From: Palsa-147 sp963771905 | GTDB lineage: Bacteria; Acidobacteriota; Terriglobia; Acidiferrales; UBA7541 | DNA: 64,000 nt | Assembly (NCBI GenBank): GCA_963771905.1 | Contig: CAVYVI010000005.1 | Coordinates: forward strand, 124,001 to 188,000 | Reading direction: 5' to 3' | Part shown: positions 1-9,663 of the stretch, in pieces | Numbering within the stretch: position 1 is the first letter of the stretch | Layout: every line of letters begins with the position of its first letter | Notes under the pieces: model-generated | What the model was told of the DNA's origin: nothing | Database searches by the model: none | Seen by the model: only the letters and a program-made list of their open reading frames with translations | Made by a program: the position numbers and the translations under genes

Positions 1-1326
<1,326 letters not shown>

Positions 1327-1639
1327 AAAAGATAGCGGCAGCACAGCCTGTTTTGTACCAGGCTACGACTGCCCACCCGGTCTTCACGGGCCGGGGTATC
1401 AATCGGTTCCCTTGGAGCCGACGGGTTCTGGCAGGTCTCATCCGAATCAAGTCAAAGAGCCATCCGAGAAATACTCGGCCGCTCCGATTCAATCGGGGCG
1501 GCCGTTTTTATTTCCAGCCGTGCGTCGTGCCTGTGATGCCTTCCTTGTGCAATTCTGCCCGAGGGATGCGCGGCGAGCTTGACACGCGCTCCTCGATTCT
1601 TTAGCTTTCCTCTGCCAACTGGTTCGCGCGAATCGCAAA
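1327..1639. other. Non-coding stretch between 16S and the next gene
   Basis: The 313 bases between the 16S 3' end and the thioesterase gene hold no tRNA, no 23S start and no convincing reading frame. The only clear element is the rho-independent terminator at 1476-1513. This is where an ITS with tRNA-Ile/Ala and 23S would normally follow. Confidence 0.8.
1476..1513 (+). terminator. Strong rho-independent terminator after 16S
   Basis: CGGCCGCTCCGATT (1476-1489) is followed after one base by AATCGGGGCGGCCG (1491-1504), a near-perfect inverted repeat with one G-U pair. A T-run with one interrupting A follows at 1505-1513. It lies about 150 nt after the mature 16S end, where transcription of an unlinked 16S unit would be expected to stop. 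Confidence 0.85.
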
Positions 1640-2107
1640 ATGGCCGATTACAAACTACCGAAGCCGCTCGATCCGGATTTCGAACGGCGCGTTCGAGAAA
1701 GTTTCAAGCGGCAGGGATTGATGCAATATCTCGGAGCGTCGCTGGTTGCCGTCGCGGCGGGTTCGTGCGAAATCGCGGTGCCGTTTCGCTCCGAACTGAG
1801 CCAGCAGCACGGATACTTCCATGCCGGCGTCTCGGGCGCGATCGCAGATAGCGCGTGCGGTTACGCCGCGTACTCCTTGGCGCCGCGAGATTCTTCCGTT
1901 CTCACCGTAGAGTTTAAATTAAATTTGCTGGCGCCGGCACTGGGTGAGGCGTTGATTGCAAAGGCGAAGGTGGTTCGCGCGGGCCGGACCCTCACCGTGT
2001 GCATGGCCGATTTGCTCGTGATTCAGCGCGGCGTCGAAAAGTTTTGCGCCACTTCGCTCTCAACCATTATGACTGTGCTCGACCGCCCGGATTCTCCGGC
2101 CCGCTAG
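1640..2107 (+). CDS. PaaI-family hotdog thioesterase
   Basis: 155-residue protein, the usual size for a single hotdog-fold PaaI-like acyl-CoA thioesterase. The helix with the family signature is at residues 55-75: QQHGYFHAGVSGAIADSA, with the conserved HG and the acidic residue D70 that normally line the active site. Such enzymes hydrolyse acyl- or aryl-CoA esters in the cytoplasm; the substrate cannot be read from sequence. Start is the ATG at 1640; no strong ribosome-binding site precedes it. The gene is monocistronic and ends just before a bidirectional terminator shared with the convergent VWFA gene. Confidence 0.85.
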   Translation: MADYKLPKPLDPDFERRVRESFKRQGLMQYLGASLVAVAAGSCEIAVPFRSELSQQHGYFHAGVSGAIADSACGYAAYSLAPRDSSVLTVEFKLNLLAPALGEALIAKAKVVRAGRTLTVCMADLLVIQRGVEKFCATSLSTIMTVLDRPDSPAR

Positions 2108-2133
2108 GATTTCCAATCTCCTCCCATAAAATG

Positions 2134-2175
2134 AAAAAACGGGCGCGGCAGGAGTCTCCGCCGCGCCCGTTTTTT
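2134..2175. terminator. Bidirectional rho-independent terminator
   Basis: AAAAAAC then GGGCGCGGC (2141-2149), loop, GCCGCGCCCG (2160-2169) and a T-run. The A-run on the left and T-run on the right let the hairpin serve both convergent genes, the thioesterase ending at 2107 and the VWFA gene ending at 2202. Confidence 0.88.
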
Positions 2176-2201
2176 GTCAGACACCAGATCTATGGCGGCG
2201 G

Positions 2202-3149
2202 CTACTTCTCGTCGATTCCCGGGACATACAATTCATTCGGCGCCGAAATTTCTGCTCCACCGACCTCGGTGCGGACACGAATGCGCCGAAGGCTTCCCTT
2301 CTTTCCGGGCTTGTCGAGAGCCGTCAACAGAAATTGATTGTTCAATACCGTAGCGAGTTCCTTCAAGAACGGTGCGAAGGCAATCGGCGACTGCAATCCC
2401 TGGAAAAACGCCTCGCCACCGGTTTCATCCGTGAGCTTGGCCAGATTGCTCTGGCCTAGGTTCACGCGAAACAGATTCCGGCCGACTCGCCCCACGCCGC
2501 TCACGTAAATTGTGTGAATGACGATTCCGGATTTCTGGGCACGTTCAATCGCTGAATCCAAGTCCGGACTTTCCGGAATATCGCCGCGGAAACGGTCGTT
2601 TCCATCTGCTACGAGAAGCATTTCGCGGCGGCCGCCCGTGGCGGGCCAGCGCTTCATTAAGTCCAGAATCGAAAGATAGTCGCTCGAGTACGCGGCAATG
2701 CGTCCCACAGGGAGACGTAGCGATTTCGCGGCCTTCTCGTGCTCGGCCGTGAAGTCCTGCGCGATTTCCACGGTGCCGTTGCGCGCGTAAAAGACGCCGA
2801 CGCGCGTGGCAGGCGGCATTTCCCGGATGAAATCCCGAATGTCATTGAACTGCAGCCCGATGCTCGATTCGGCCTCATCGTCAATCACGATGGCCAGATC
2901 GAGTGCCCCGCGTTCGCCCTGCGCCGGAACCCATTCACTCACCGTCAGTCGGGTCTTGCCGTCATATACCTGGACATCATCGCGGCTCACCGGCGGCGGA
3001 TTCGAATAATCTTTCCCAAGAACCGTCACCACGGCACGCACCGGAACCGTAGCCGAAGGATTTTCTTGTTGTGCCGACAGGGGCAAAGCCGCTGCCGACA
3101 GTACGAGGGCTGCGAACATCAACTTGCTTACCAGCGTGAAATGTTTCAT
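2202..3149 (-). CDS. Secreted VWFA-domain protein, acidobacterial type
   Basis: 315 residues from the ATG at 3149, which has GGAGGG 11 nt upstream; a TTG 9 nt earlier is too close to that site. Residues 1-27 form a signal peptide ending near PLSAQQ. An N-terminal beta-rich segment (residues 30-80, VRAVVTVLGKDYSNPPPVSRDDVQVYDG) is typical of the acidobacterial VWFA-related family, followed by a von Willebrand A-like fold from about residue 84. The MIDAS motif DxSxS is degenerate: IVIDDEAESS around residues 87-96. Metal binding is therefore doubtful. Function is unknown; homologues are exported. Single gene, convergent with the thioesterase. Confidence 0.75.
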   Translation of the reverse strand: MKHFTLVSKLMFAALVLSAAALPLSAQQENPSATVPVRAVVTVLGKDYSNPPPVSRDDVQVYDGKTRLTVSEWVPAQGERGALDLAIVIDDEAESSIGLQFNDIRDFIREMPPATRVGVFYARNGTVEIAQDFTAEHEKAAKSLRLPVGRIAAYSSDYLSILDLMKRWPATGGRREMLLVADGNDRFRGDIPESPDLDSAIERAQKSGIVIHTIYVSGVGRVGRNLFRVNLGQSNLAKLTDETGGEAFFQGLQSPIAFAPFLKELATVLNNQFLLTALDKPGKKGSLRRIRVRTEVGGAEISAPNELYVPGIDEK

Positions 3150-3355
3150 GAGCTTCAACTCCCTCCGAGAGAAATTCTCTACCCGGTAATTTGACGCACA
3201 AATACACCGCTTCGTTGCAAAAGTCGAGCGCCCTGGGAACAGTCAAACCTCTCGAACAGAATGCCGTTCGACCCCCGGCTAAGTTGAAAGCAACGCTCGA
3301 ATTACGCGGTCCTTTGATAGAATGCCAGCGGGATTTCCACTGTCGCGGAGCGAAA

Positions 3356-4507
3356 ATGAGCGGACTGACTCGACAATCGAGTTTGGCAATTGCGATATTC
3401 GTGGCGTCTTTGGCCTCGGCGGGAGCAGGAGCGAGCGGCCAGTTGGCGCCCCAGCAGGCGACTCCAGCGCCAAATGCGCCCAAAATGACCCAGCAGGTCT
3501 TCAAAAACATCGAGGTTCTCGAAGACGTTCCGGCGGATCAATTGATTCCCGCGATGCAATTCATCTCCGCATCACTCGGCGTCGACTGCGAGTTTTGCCA
3601 CGTGAAAGGCGCGTTCGACAAGGACGACAAAGAGAACAAGCAAACCGCGCGGAAAATGATGAAGATGATGTTCGCCATCGACAAAGACAATTTCGGCGGC
3701 AAGAAAATGGTCACATGCTATTCCTGCCATCGCGGCTCTCCAGAGCCAGTAGGGATTCCCATCATCTCGGCCACTGAACTTGCCCCCGAAGCCGCGCACG
3801 CTCCCGAAGAAGCCGCGGCTCCGAACGCGCTGCCAAAGGCAGATGACCTGATCGCGAAGTATGTGGAGGCGCTCGGAGGTAAAGACGCGATCGACAGGAT
3901 TTCAAGCCGCGTCGAGAAAGGCACGCTCGCTGCCATGGGCAACGACTCTCCGGTGGAAGTGTTTGCCAAGTCTCCGGACAAGCGCATCTCGATCGCGCAT
4001 CTCCAAGGCGGTGAAATCGTCACGGCGTTCGATGGAGAAATGGGATGGCTCGGGAATCCGGGCCGCCCGGCGCGCGAAATGTCGAGCGCGGAGGCTGACG
4101 GCGCGAGGCTCGATGCCGACCTGCATTTTGCGACGGACTTGACGCAGCTCTTCAAGGGATTCCGTGTGCGTCCCGCTGAGAAAATCGGCGATTCGGATGC
4201 GTGGGTGGTTTACGGATTGAATGAGGACAAGCCGCCCGTGGTCCTTTACTTTCACGAAAAATCCGGGCTTCTCGTGCGTATGGTGCGATACGTCGAAACG
4301 CCGCTCGGACGAAACCCGACGCAGATCGATTACGCTGACTATCGCGACGTGAACGGCGTCAAGGTGCCGTTCCGCTGGACCATCGCCCGCCCCGGTGGAC
4401 GCTTTACGATACAGATCGAAAAAATCCAGCAGAACGTTCCTGTCGACGACGCAAAATTCGCGATGCCTCCAGCGCCACCCGCTCCGCCCGAAGAAAAGAA
4501 GCCGTGA
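3356..4507 (+). CDS. Secreted di-haem cytochrome c fused to a C-terminal beta domain
   Basis: 383 residues from the ATG at 3356. This start is chosen because a signal peptide begins here (MSGLTRQSSLAIAIFVASLA), ending near residue 27; the reading frame is open further upstream. Two haem-binding CxxCH motifs lie at residues 78-82 (CEFCH) and 121-125 (CYSCH), spaced as in cytochromes resembling the photosynthetic reaction-centre cytochrome c subunit. From about residue 160 a second domain begins (LIAKYVEALGGKDAIDRI) resembling outer-membrane lipoprotein-sorting (LolA-like) beta folds. The first half probably carries electrons in the periplasm; the role of the second half is unknown. Its partner is not encoded nearby. 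Confidence 0.78.
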   Translation: MSGLTRQSSLAIAIFVASLASAGAGASGQLAPQQATPAPNAPKMTQQVFKNIEVLEDVPADQLIPAMQFISASLGVDCEFCHVKGAFDKDDKENKQTARKMMKMMFAIDKDNFGGKKMVTCYSCHRGSPEPVGIPIISATELAPEAAHAPEEAAAPNALPKADDLIAKYVEALGGKDAIDRISSRVEKGTLAAMGNDSPVEVFAKSPDKRISIAHLQGGEIVTAFDGEMGWLGNPGRPAREMSSAEADGARLDADLHFATDLTQLFKGFRVRPAEKIGDSDAWVVYGLNEDKPPVVLYFHEKSGLLVRMVRYVETPLGRNPTQIDYADYRDVNGVKVPFRWTIARPGGRFTIQIEKIQQNVPVDDAKFAMPPAPPAPPEEKKP

Positions 4508-4534
4508 GCGGCTGCACGAACGGTGTTGACGTCT

Positions 4535-5353
4535 CTACTTCGGGGATCCTGGCGGCACTACCGGCAGCTTCGCAGGCGCATTTGAGGCCGGAATCTCCGC
4601 GCCGCTTCCGGTCTGGTCGCTTTCGCCGTTCTTCGGCAAGTATTGAACGATTACTGAGACGCGCCGGTTCCCTGGATCGAGGGGGTTGTCAGGGTCGCGC
4701 AAGCTCTGGTCGGCAAAGCCTCGCACCTGCGTAACCTGGTCAGGACGCACGCCATTCTCCCGCATCAATCGCCGCGCTGAGTTGGCGCGGTCCGCCGAGA
4801 GTTCCCAGTTGCTGTAGTTGCTGCCCTGCGCATATGGTTTCGCGTCGGTGTGCCCCTCAATCGTAAGCTTGTTCGGGAGTTTTCCCAGCTCGGCCGCTAG
4901 CTTGGTAAGCAGGTCCTGGCCGTCGGCGCTCAATTTCTGGCTGCCGCTGTCGAAGAAAGTTCCCTTCGCGGATTCGAGCAGATCGATACGCAATCCTTCG
5001 TCCGTGACGGTCATCTCGATCTGGCTTTTCAGTTTGTCAAAGTTTGGAACCTGCTGCTTCAGAGCTTTTTCCAGGTTGTCCTTCAATTGATCCATGTTGT
5101 CTTTCGGCATTACGAAACGGTCCGAAACGCCGATTTTGCCGCTGGCCACTTTATCGGCGTAGCCTTTCGGATCGCGGAAATATCCGCCGACGGCTTCCTG
5201 AATCTTCTTGCTCGTGTTCAGCAGCCACAGAACGATGAACAGTGCCATCATAGCCGTCACGAAATCGGCGTACGCCACCTTCCACGCGCCGCCGTGATGC
5301 CCGGCGTGACCACCTTTCTTCTTGATGACGATGATGGGACGAGTTCCTGGCAC
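4535..5353 (-). CDS. motB: Flagellar motor stator protein MotB
   Basis: 272 residues, GTG start at 5353. Basic N-terminus, then one transmembrane helix at about residues 27-46 with the proton-binding aspartate D30 (YADFVTAMMALFIVLWLL). A C-terminal OmpA/MotB peptidoglycan-binding domain follows (about 115-245: FDSGSQKLS, LTIEGHTDAKPY, LSADRANSARRLM). MotB with MotA forms the ion-driven stator and anchors it to the cell wall. It is 16 nt downstream of motA on the same strand. The tail after residue 250 is low-complexity. No other flagellar gene is in the window. Confidence 0.93.
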   Translation of the reverse strand: MPGTRPIIVIKKKGGHAGHHGGAWKVAYADFVTAMMALFIVLWLLNTSKKIQEAVGGYFRDPKGYADKVASGKIGVSDRFVMPKDNMDQLKDNLEKALKQQVPNFDKLKSQIEMTVTDEGLRIDLLESAKGTFFDSGSQKLSADGQDLLTKLAAELGKLPNKLTIEGHTDAKPYAQGSNYSNWELSADRANSARRLMRENGVRPDQVTQVRGFADQSLRDPDNPLDPGNRRVSVIVQYLPKNGESDQTGSGAEIPASNAPAKLPVVPPGSPK

Positions 5354-5369
5354 GAAAATCCCTCGCGCT

Positions 5370-6248
5370 CTACGCCGCTGGCGCCGCCGGCTCGGCGGTC
5401 TTCCCTTTGCTATAGTTCTCGGCTTCCTGGAACGACGGACGCACGTGACCCGGAATCGCGCGGCGTCCGTATTCCATGGCCAACGGCGGCGGTGCGCCTT
5501 TCATGAATGCCACGATCAAAACCCGCAAGACGTGATAGTAGGCTTGCTCTTCTTCGGAAGCCTTGGTCATATTGACAGCGATTGGACCAATCAGTCCGTA
5601 GCAAAGCAGGATGCCGAGAAATGTGCCGACGAGCGCCGCGGCAACTTTATGCCCGATCTCTTCGGGCGGCCCGCCGAGCGCGCCCATGGTGATCACAACG
5701 CCGAGGACGGCGGCGACAATTCCGAGGCCGGGAAGTGAATCGGCCATCGTCGACAGCGCGGCAATCGGCTGAGCCGCTTCGTGATGGTGCGTGTCCATGT
5801 CCAGTTCCATCATCTGATCGGCGTCGAATGGCTCGACGCCTCCGCTCGCGGCCATGCGAAAGGTGTCGCACACAAAACTTAGGGTGTGGTGATCTTTGAG
5901 AAATGCGGGATATTTCGAAAAGATCGCACTCTTGTCCGGCTCGTCCGCATCCTTTTCCAGCGCAACCAATCCTTCCTTGCGCGCCCGCGCGAAGAATTCG
6001 TACATCATTTTGAGGGTCTCGAGATATCGCTGCTTGTTGAACTTCGAACTGCCGAAAACTCCGCCGACTCCTCCGGCAACCTTCTTGAGAATGTGCGGCG
6101 GATTGCCAATCAGCAGCGTTCCGATCGCCGCTCCTCCGATGATGATCAGCTCCGCGGGTTGAACGAGCACGGCGAGACTCCCGTGCTCCATCAGATAGCC
6201 GCCCATCACCGCGCCGAATACCACGACGATGCCAATGATTACGAACAT
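5370..6248 (-). CDS. motA: Flagellar motor stator protein MotA
   Basis: 292 residues, ATG at 6248, standard MotA length. It begins with a hydrophobic helix (MFVIIGIVVVFGAVMGGYLM) and a second helix around 30-50, then a long cytoplasmic loop with charged residues, and two helices near 180-235 (GLGIVAAVLGVVITMG and AALVGTFLGILLCYGLIGPI) that match the MotA proton-channel pair. It forms the stator with MotB. It lies between an upstream PAS-GGDEF gene (15 nt gap) and motB (16 nt gap), so the three are probably one transcript. Confidence 0.93.
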   Translation of the reverse strand: MFVIIGIVVVFGAVMGGYLMEHGSLAVLVQPAELIIIGGAAIGTLLIGNPPHILKKVAGGVGGVFGSSKFNKQRYLETLKMMYEFFARARKEGLVALEKDADEPDKSAIFSKYPAFLKDHHTLSFVCDTFRMAASGGVEPFDADQMMELDMDTHHHEAAQPIAALSTMADSLPGLGIVAAVLGVVITMGALGGPPEEIGHKVAAALVGTFLGILLCYGLIGPIAVNMTKASEEEQAYYHVLRVLIVAFMKGAPPPLAMEYGRRAIPGHVRPSFQEAENYSKGKTAEPAAPAA

Positions 6249-6263
6249 TCCGGCTCGTGCCTT

Positions 6264-7202
6264 TCAGCGGCTGGCTTCACCGAAAACCGTGACGCAGTCG
6301 CCGCCCCTGGTGAGGCTATCCGCAAGCGATTTCTCCGCGCGCTCCAGCATGGACTCGGGAGTGTCGGCGGGTTTCGCGGTCGTCCCGCCCATCGAGACGG
6401 TCACCGACAATTGGTCGCCCCACCAATGGATTTCGGAATAGCCCATCGTCTTTCTCAACCGCTCGCCCACTTTTCCAATCTCCGCGCTGTTGCACTCCGT
6501 AAGAATGGCCAGAAATTCGTTGTCGCCCCATCGGCCCAGAAAATCGTTTGGCCGAAGGCTGTTTTCGAGGGTCCCCGCAACCACACGCAGCACGTCGACG
6601 GCGGCGCCGGGGCCGTACTTGGCTTTCATCTCGTTCAATTTGTCGATCTGAACACAAAAAATTCCGAACGGCATGCGGTGCTCGGCGAACGTCGCGAGGC
6701 TGTCTCGCAGATGCGATTGCACGAACGCATGGGTGAGGACGCCGGTCGCTTCGTCGATGCAGCCGTACTCTGCGAGCTTGTTCTGCCGGCGGTCCCATTC
6801 CGACGCGGCGATGCTTTCATCGAAGCTTTCCGCAACGCCAATGATTTTACCCGCGCCATTGCGAACGGGGACGGTGCGGAGGCGGACCGGCACGTGATGC
6901 CCATCCTTGTGGCGCAAAAACGCTTCGGATTCTGAAAATTTTCCATCGAGCAGGGCGCCCTCGAGCGGATTCCTGCCTTCCGGCGGTGTCGCGCTGGTCG
7001 TCGCGGCTGCTGGTGCGTCTCGGCGCGTGACGATGTTTTCACGGCTCAGGCGCCCCACGACGTCCTGTCGCAGATAACCCGTGATCCTTTCCGCTCCATC
7101 GTTCCAGAATGCAATTTTCTTATCGCTGCCAACGAAATAGACGCCGGTTGGCAGGCTTTCCAGCACCGCGCGAAAAATTTCCGGATCGGCAAATTCCGAC
7201 AC
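6264..7202 (-). CDS. PAS-GGDEF protein with altered GGDEF signature
   Basis: 312 residues, GTG start. A PAS sensor domain covers about residues 5-130 (LPTGVYFVGSDKKIAFWN ... FLRHKDGHHVPV). A GGDEF-type diguanylate cyclase domain covers about 145-305. The signature position reads GRWGDNEF (residues 223-230), so GGDEF is replaced by GDNEF; the rest of the fold is recognisable. Cyclase activity is therefore uncertain and it may act as a sensor or degenerate effector. It is the first gene of a likely operon with motA and motB, pointing to coupling between c-di-GMP signalling and the motor. Confidence 0.82.
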   Translation of the reverse strand: MSEFADPEIFRAVLESLPTGVYFVGSDKKIAFWNDGAERITGYLRQDVVGRLSRENIVTRRDAPAAATTSATPPEGRNPLEGALLDGKFSESEAFLRHKDGHHVPVRLRTVPVRNGAGKIIGVAESFDESIAASEWDRRQNKLAEYGCIDEATGVLTHAFVQSHLRDSLATFAEHRMPFGIFCVQIDKLNEMKAKYGPGAAVDVLRVVAGTLENSLRPNDFLGRWGDNEFLAILTECNSAEIGKVGERLRKTMGYSEIHWWGDQLSVTVSMGGTTAKPADTPESMLERAEKSLADSLTRGGDCVTVFGEASR

Positions 7203-7328
7203 ACCAACCCTCCGCTACTCCTAATCGGCGGAAATGCGCTCGCCGTTAGCGGAAGCTCCACAGGAACAAACCGGCCGAGTGCGCATCCGGCACGCCGTTA
7301 TCGGAAGGAACGAGCGAGGACTTAGTTT

Positions 7329-8102
7329 CTAGAACCGCAGCGAGAGACAGGTGAGTCCGCCATCCATCTTCTGATACTCCGACATATCCAGCGCGATTGT
7401 CGCGTAGCCCAACTGTTCCACCGCGGCGCGCACGCCGGGAAATCCACTGGGAACCAGCACGTGCTCGTTAATTCTCAGGCAGTTCGCGGCGTAACTTTCC
7501 CGGGAGTGCACGCGCAGGATCTTGTAGCGATCCGCCGGCAAGTGATTGTACAGCTCAGACGTCGCGACAAAATTTCCCTCGCCCAGGTACGCGATTCCGC
7601 TCTTCAAATGCAGCAGGGTTTCCATGCTCCGGATATCGATGCAGGACGACGTGCATCCATCGAGCGCGAGGAATTGCGCCAGTTGTCGCGCACCCTCTTC
7701 ATTCGTGCGCTTTGAAATCCCGATGAAATAATGGTCGTCCGCTTCGCAAACGTCTCCCCCGTCCAGAGTGCCGGGTGACGTGATTTCGCGCGTCACGCTG
7801 AAATGTTCTCGAATTGTGCCGCGGATTTCCGTGACTTCGCCCTGGCGGCTTGGCGCTCCAGGACGCGTCAGAATCGCGCTCCCGTGCGCCAGGATCGCCA
7901 CGTCTTCGACAAACGTCGAATCGGGATACCGCAAATCCGCCTCGAGCACCGTCAGTTGCAATCCGCAGCGCGCCAACGCTTCGCAGTAATGCCCGTGCTG
8001 CTCGACGGCCTTCTCGTGAGAAGGCCGCCCCAATTCGACGGACGTCAATCCGTCCGCAAAATTCCCGGCTGGCCTTCGCACAATCGCATTTCTGAACGCC
8101 AC
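7329..8102 (-). CDS. ddaH: DDAH-like dimethylarginine dimethylaminohydrolase
   Basis: 257 residues, GTG start at 8102. It belongs to the guanidino-group-modifying (amidinotransferase) superfamily: YPDSTFVEDVAIL at 59-71, GTLDGGDV at 111-118, H165 in LHLKSGIAYL and a C-terminal nucleophile C252 in LTCLSLRF. This arrangement and length match bacterial dimethylargininases, which convert N-methylated arginines to citrulline. Related citrullinases or deiminases cannot be excluded. No arginine-metabolism neighbours are present; the gene looks monocistronic. Confidence 0.85.
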   Translation of the reverse strand: MAFRNAIVRRPAGNFADGLTSVELGRPSHEKAVEQHGHYCEALARCGLQLTVLEADLRYPDSTFVEDVAILAHGSAILTRPGAPSRQGEVTEIRGTIREHFSVTREITSPGTLDGGDVCEADDHYFIGISKRTNEEGARQLAQFLALDGCTSSCIDIRSMETLLHLKSGIAYLGEGNFVATSELYNHLPADRYKILRVHSRESYAANCLRINEHVLVPSGFPGVRAAVEQLGYATIALDMSEYQKMDGGLTCLSLRF

Positions 8103-8305
8103 GATTCATTCGCTCCGGAACGATCGGCGCAGAGTATAGCGCACGGCACCGTGGGCGCACTTGAACCGGCGATTTCCTTTTGTCGCCACCACACCATTTC
8201 GTGGTCGGTAGAAGCACGAGGCATTGAAAATTCAATTGGACCTGACGTTCGGAAGTAGTCTGCGTACGTTACCGATCGGTTCAATATTTAGAACGGAAGT
8301 CCGAG

Positions 8306-8334
8306 TTGACACTGCGCTCGTCGCGCGATACCCT
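8306..8334 (+). promoter_or_regulatory. Putative sigma70-type promoter
   Basis: TTGACA (8306-8311), exactly 17 bases, then TACCCT (8329-8334), 45 nt upstream of the GTG start at 8380. The -35 hexamer is perfect; the -10 matches three of six. Confidence 0.5.
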
Positions 8335-8379
8335 CACTCGCCTGTCGGCCCCGCGTTTTTTCAAATTCAGGAGGAAAAT

Positions 8380-9141
8380 GTGAAATTGCTTAAGTTGACT
8401 GCCGGTCTTGGTCTGTTGTTACTCGTCGCGCTTTCCGCAGCGGCGCAAGGAGAGCCCGGCAACATCGCTTCATTCGAATTCCAGACGCCGAAAAACGGCA
8501 TGGTGAAACAATACGAAGACGGCAGGAAACAAAAGGCCGAATGGCACAAGCAACAGAAAGATACCCAACCTCTGTTTGTTTACGAAACGCTTACCGGAGA
8601 GCGCACCGGAACCTACGTCATCGGGCGCCAGGGCCAACACTGGGCGGATTTCGATAAGCCGTCGGTTCCGGACGCCGCCGATCTCGCGGAATTCCAAAAG
8701 ACCATCGGCGCTTCGGTCGAAAAACTCGTCACGGGCTACTACGAGTTCTTGCCAAAGTGGAGCAATCCATCCACGGACATGAATGCCAAATACATTGAGG
8801 TCATCACCTTTCACATCCGTTATGGAAAAGGCGACGATTTCCGCAGCGCCATCGCGCGGGCGCACGAGGCGCGGCAGAAGATGAACTCGCCGTCACACAT
8901 TTCGTGGTGGCACTTAGAAAATGGCGGGCCCGGCGGCACCTACGTCCTCACGATTGACCACGCCAACTGGGCTTCCTTCGAGGACGACCCGGCAATAAAG
9001 CCGCTACGCGACGATCTCCGCGCGGCCTTCGGCGAGCAGGAAGCGATGTCCGTGATCGAGAGACTCAACAGCTCGATCGAGGGCACTTACAGCGAGCTCG
9101 TTCAATTTCGTCCGGACTTGAGCTACATTCCGGCGAAGTAA
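8380..9141 (+). CDS. Secreted protein of unknown function
   Basis: 253 residues. The GTG at 8380 is chosen because a perfect AGGAGG lies 5 nt upstream and a signal peptide starts there (VKLLKLTAGLGLLLLVALSAAAQ). The reading frame continues upstream without a better start. The mature part is about 230 residues, mixed alpha/beta, with no family motif I recognise. The repeated pattern around FQTPKNGMVKQYEDG and THFHIRY-like segments might reflect two dimeric alpha-beta-barrel-like modules, but that is speculative. Monocistronic, preceded by a plausible promoter and followed by a strong terminator. Confidence 0.75.
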   Translation: MKLLKLTAGLGLLLLVALSAAAQGEPGNIASFEFQTPKNGMVKQYEDGRKQKAEWHKQQKDTQPLFVYETLTGERTGTYVIGRQGQHWADFDKPSVPDAADLAEFQKTIGASVEKLVTGYYEFLPKWSNPSTDMNAKYIEVITFHIRYGKGDDFRSAIARAHEARQKMNSPSHISWWHLENGGPGGTYVLTIDHANWASFEDDPAIKPLRDDLRAAFGEQEAMSVIERLNSSIEGTYSELVQFRPDLSYIPAK

Positions 9142-9196
9142 CTGCCGTTTTCTCGTTCGTTGTCACTTGCGATGCGTACAATCTGAGGATTGCAAT

Positions 9197-9233
9197 GAAG
9201 GCCGGCCCTCGTCGGGCCGGCCTTTCGTTTTTC
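9197..9233 (+). terminator. Rho-independent terminator
   Basis: AAGGCCGGCCC (9199-9209), loop TCGTC, then GGGCCGGCCTT and TTCGTTTTTTC. An 11-bp GC-rich stem with T-run, 55 nt after the stop of the secreted protein gene. Confidence 0.88.
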
Positions 9234-9370
9234 GAGCCACATTTCGCGGCTCGCAGCGCTTCGAAGTTGGCTACCGCGAATGATCAATCGGGCGATCGAC
9301 CGTGATATCTCGCCCAATCTGCGCAGCGCGGACTCGCGTTCTAGTGGTTTTGGTAAATCTCTGAATTGAA

Positions 9371-9447
9371 TGGTGGGCCTGGGTAGACTTGAACTACCGA
9401 CCTCACCCTTATCAGGGGTGCGCTCTAGCCACCTGAGCTACAGGCCC
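9371..9447 (-). tRNA. tRNA-Ile (GAT), CCA encoded
   Basis: On the minus strand the gene reads GGGCCTG...CAGGCCC-A-CCA with complete cloverleaf: D-arm GCTC...GAGC, anticodon stem CACCC/GGGTG around loop CTGATAA (anticodon GAT), and T-arm GGTAG-TTCAAGT-CTACC. In most bacteria tRNA-Ile(GAT) sits between 16S and 23S. Here it stands alone about 8 kb from the 16S, which fits the unlinked rRNA arrangement. Confidence 0.97.
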
Positions 9448-9477
9448 ACGGAAGGAAGCTTTCTTCGCGGTAAGCCC

Positions 9478-9507
9478 ATGATAGGCGGGGCCTGCCGGTC
9501 GGGTCAA
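9478..9507 (-). promoter_or_regulatory. Promoter of tRNA-Ile
   Basis: On the minus strand TTGACC (9507-9502), 18 bases, TATCAT (9483-9478), 30 nt upstream of the tRNA 5' end. Confidence 0.55.
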
Positions 9508-9663
9508 GCCGAAGCTGCCGGCAATTGAAACCTTCGGACGACGTCAGGCTTGCCTGATTCAATCGCGGAGTTCCAACAAGCTCCGCGGCGGTTCGAACGC
9601 GCCCAAGCGAACCAGCACGGCTTTCGCGCGGTTGAATGTGCAAGCATTCAAAATGGCGCGCGC

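Noticed and set aside
9448..9465. GGAAGGAAGC resembling the SRP RNA core
   Set aside because: The conserved flanking CAGGTC and AGCAGC of 4.5S/SRP RNA are absent; it is the 5' flank of tRNA-Ile.
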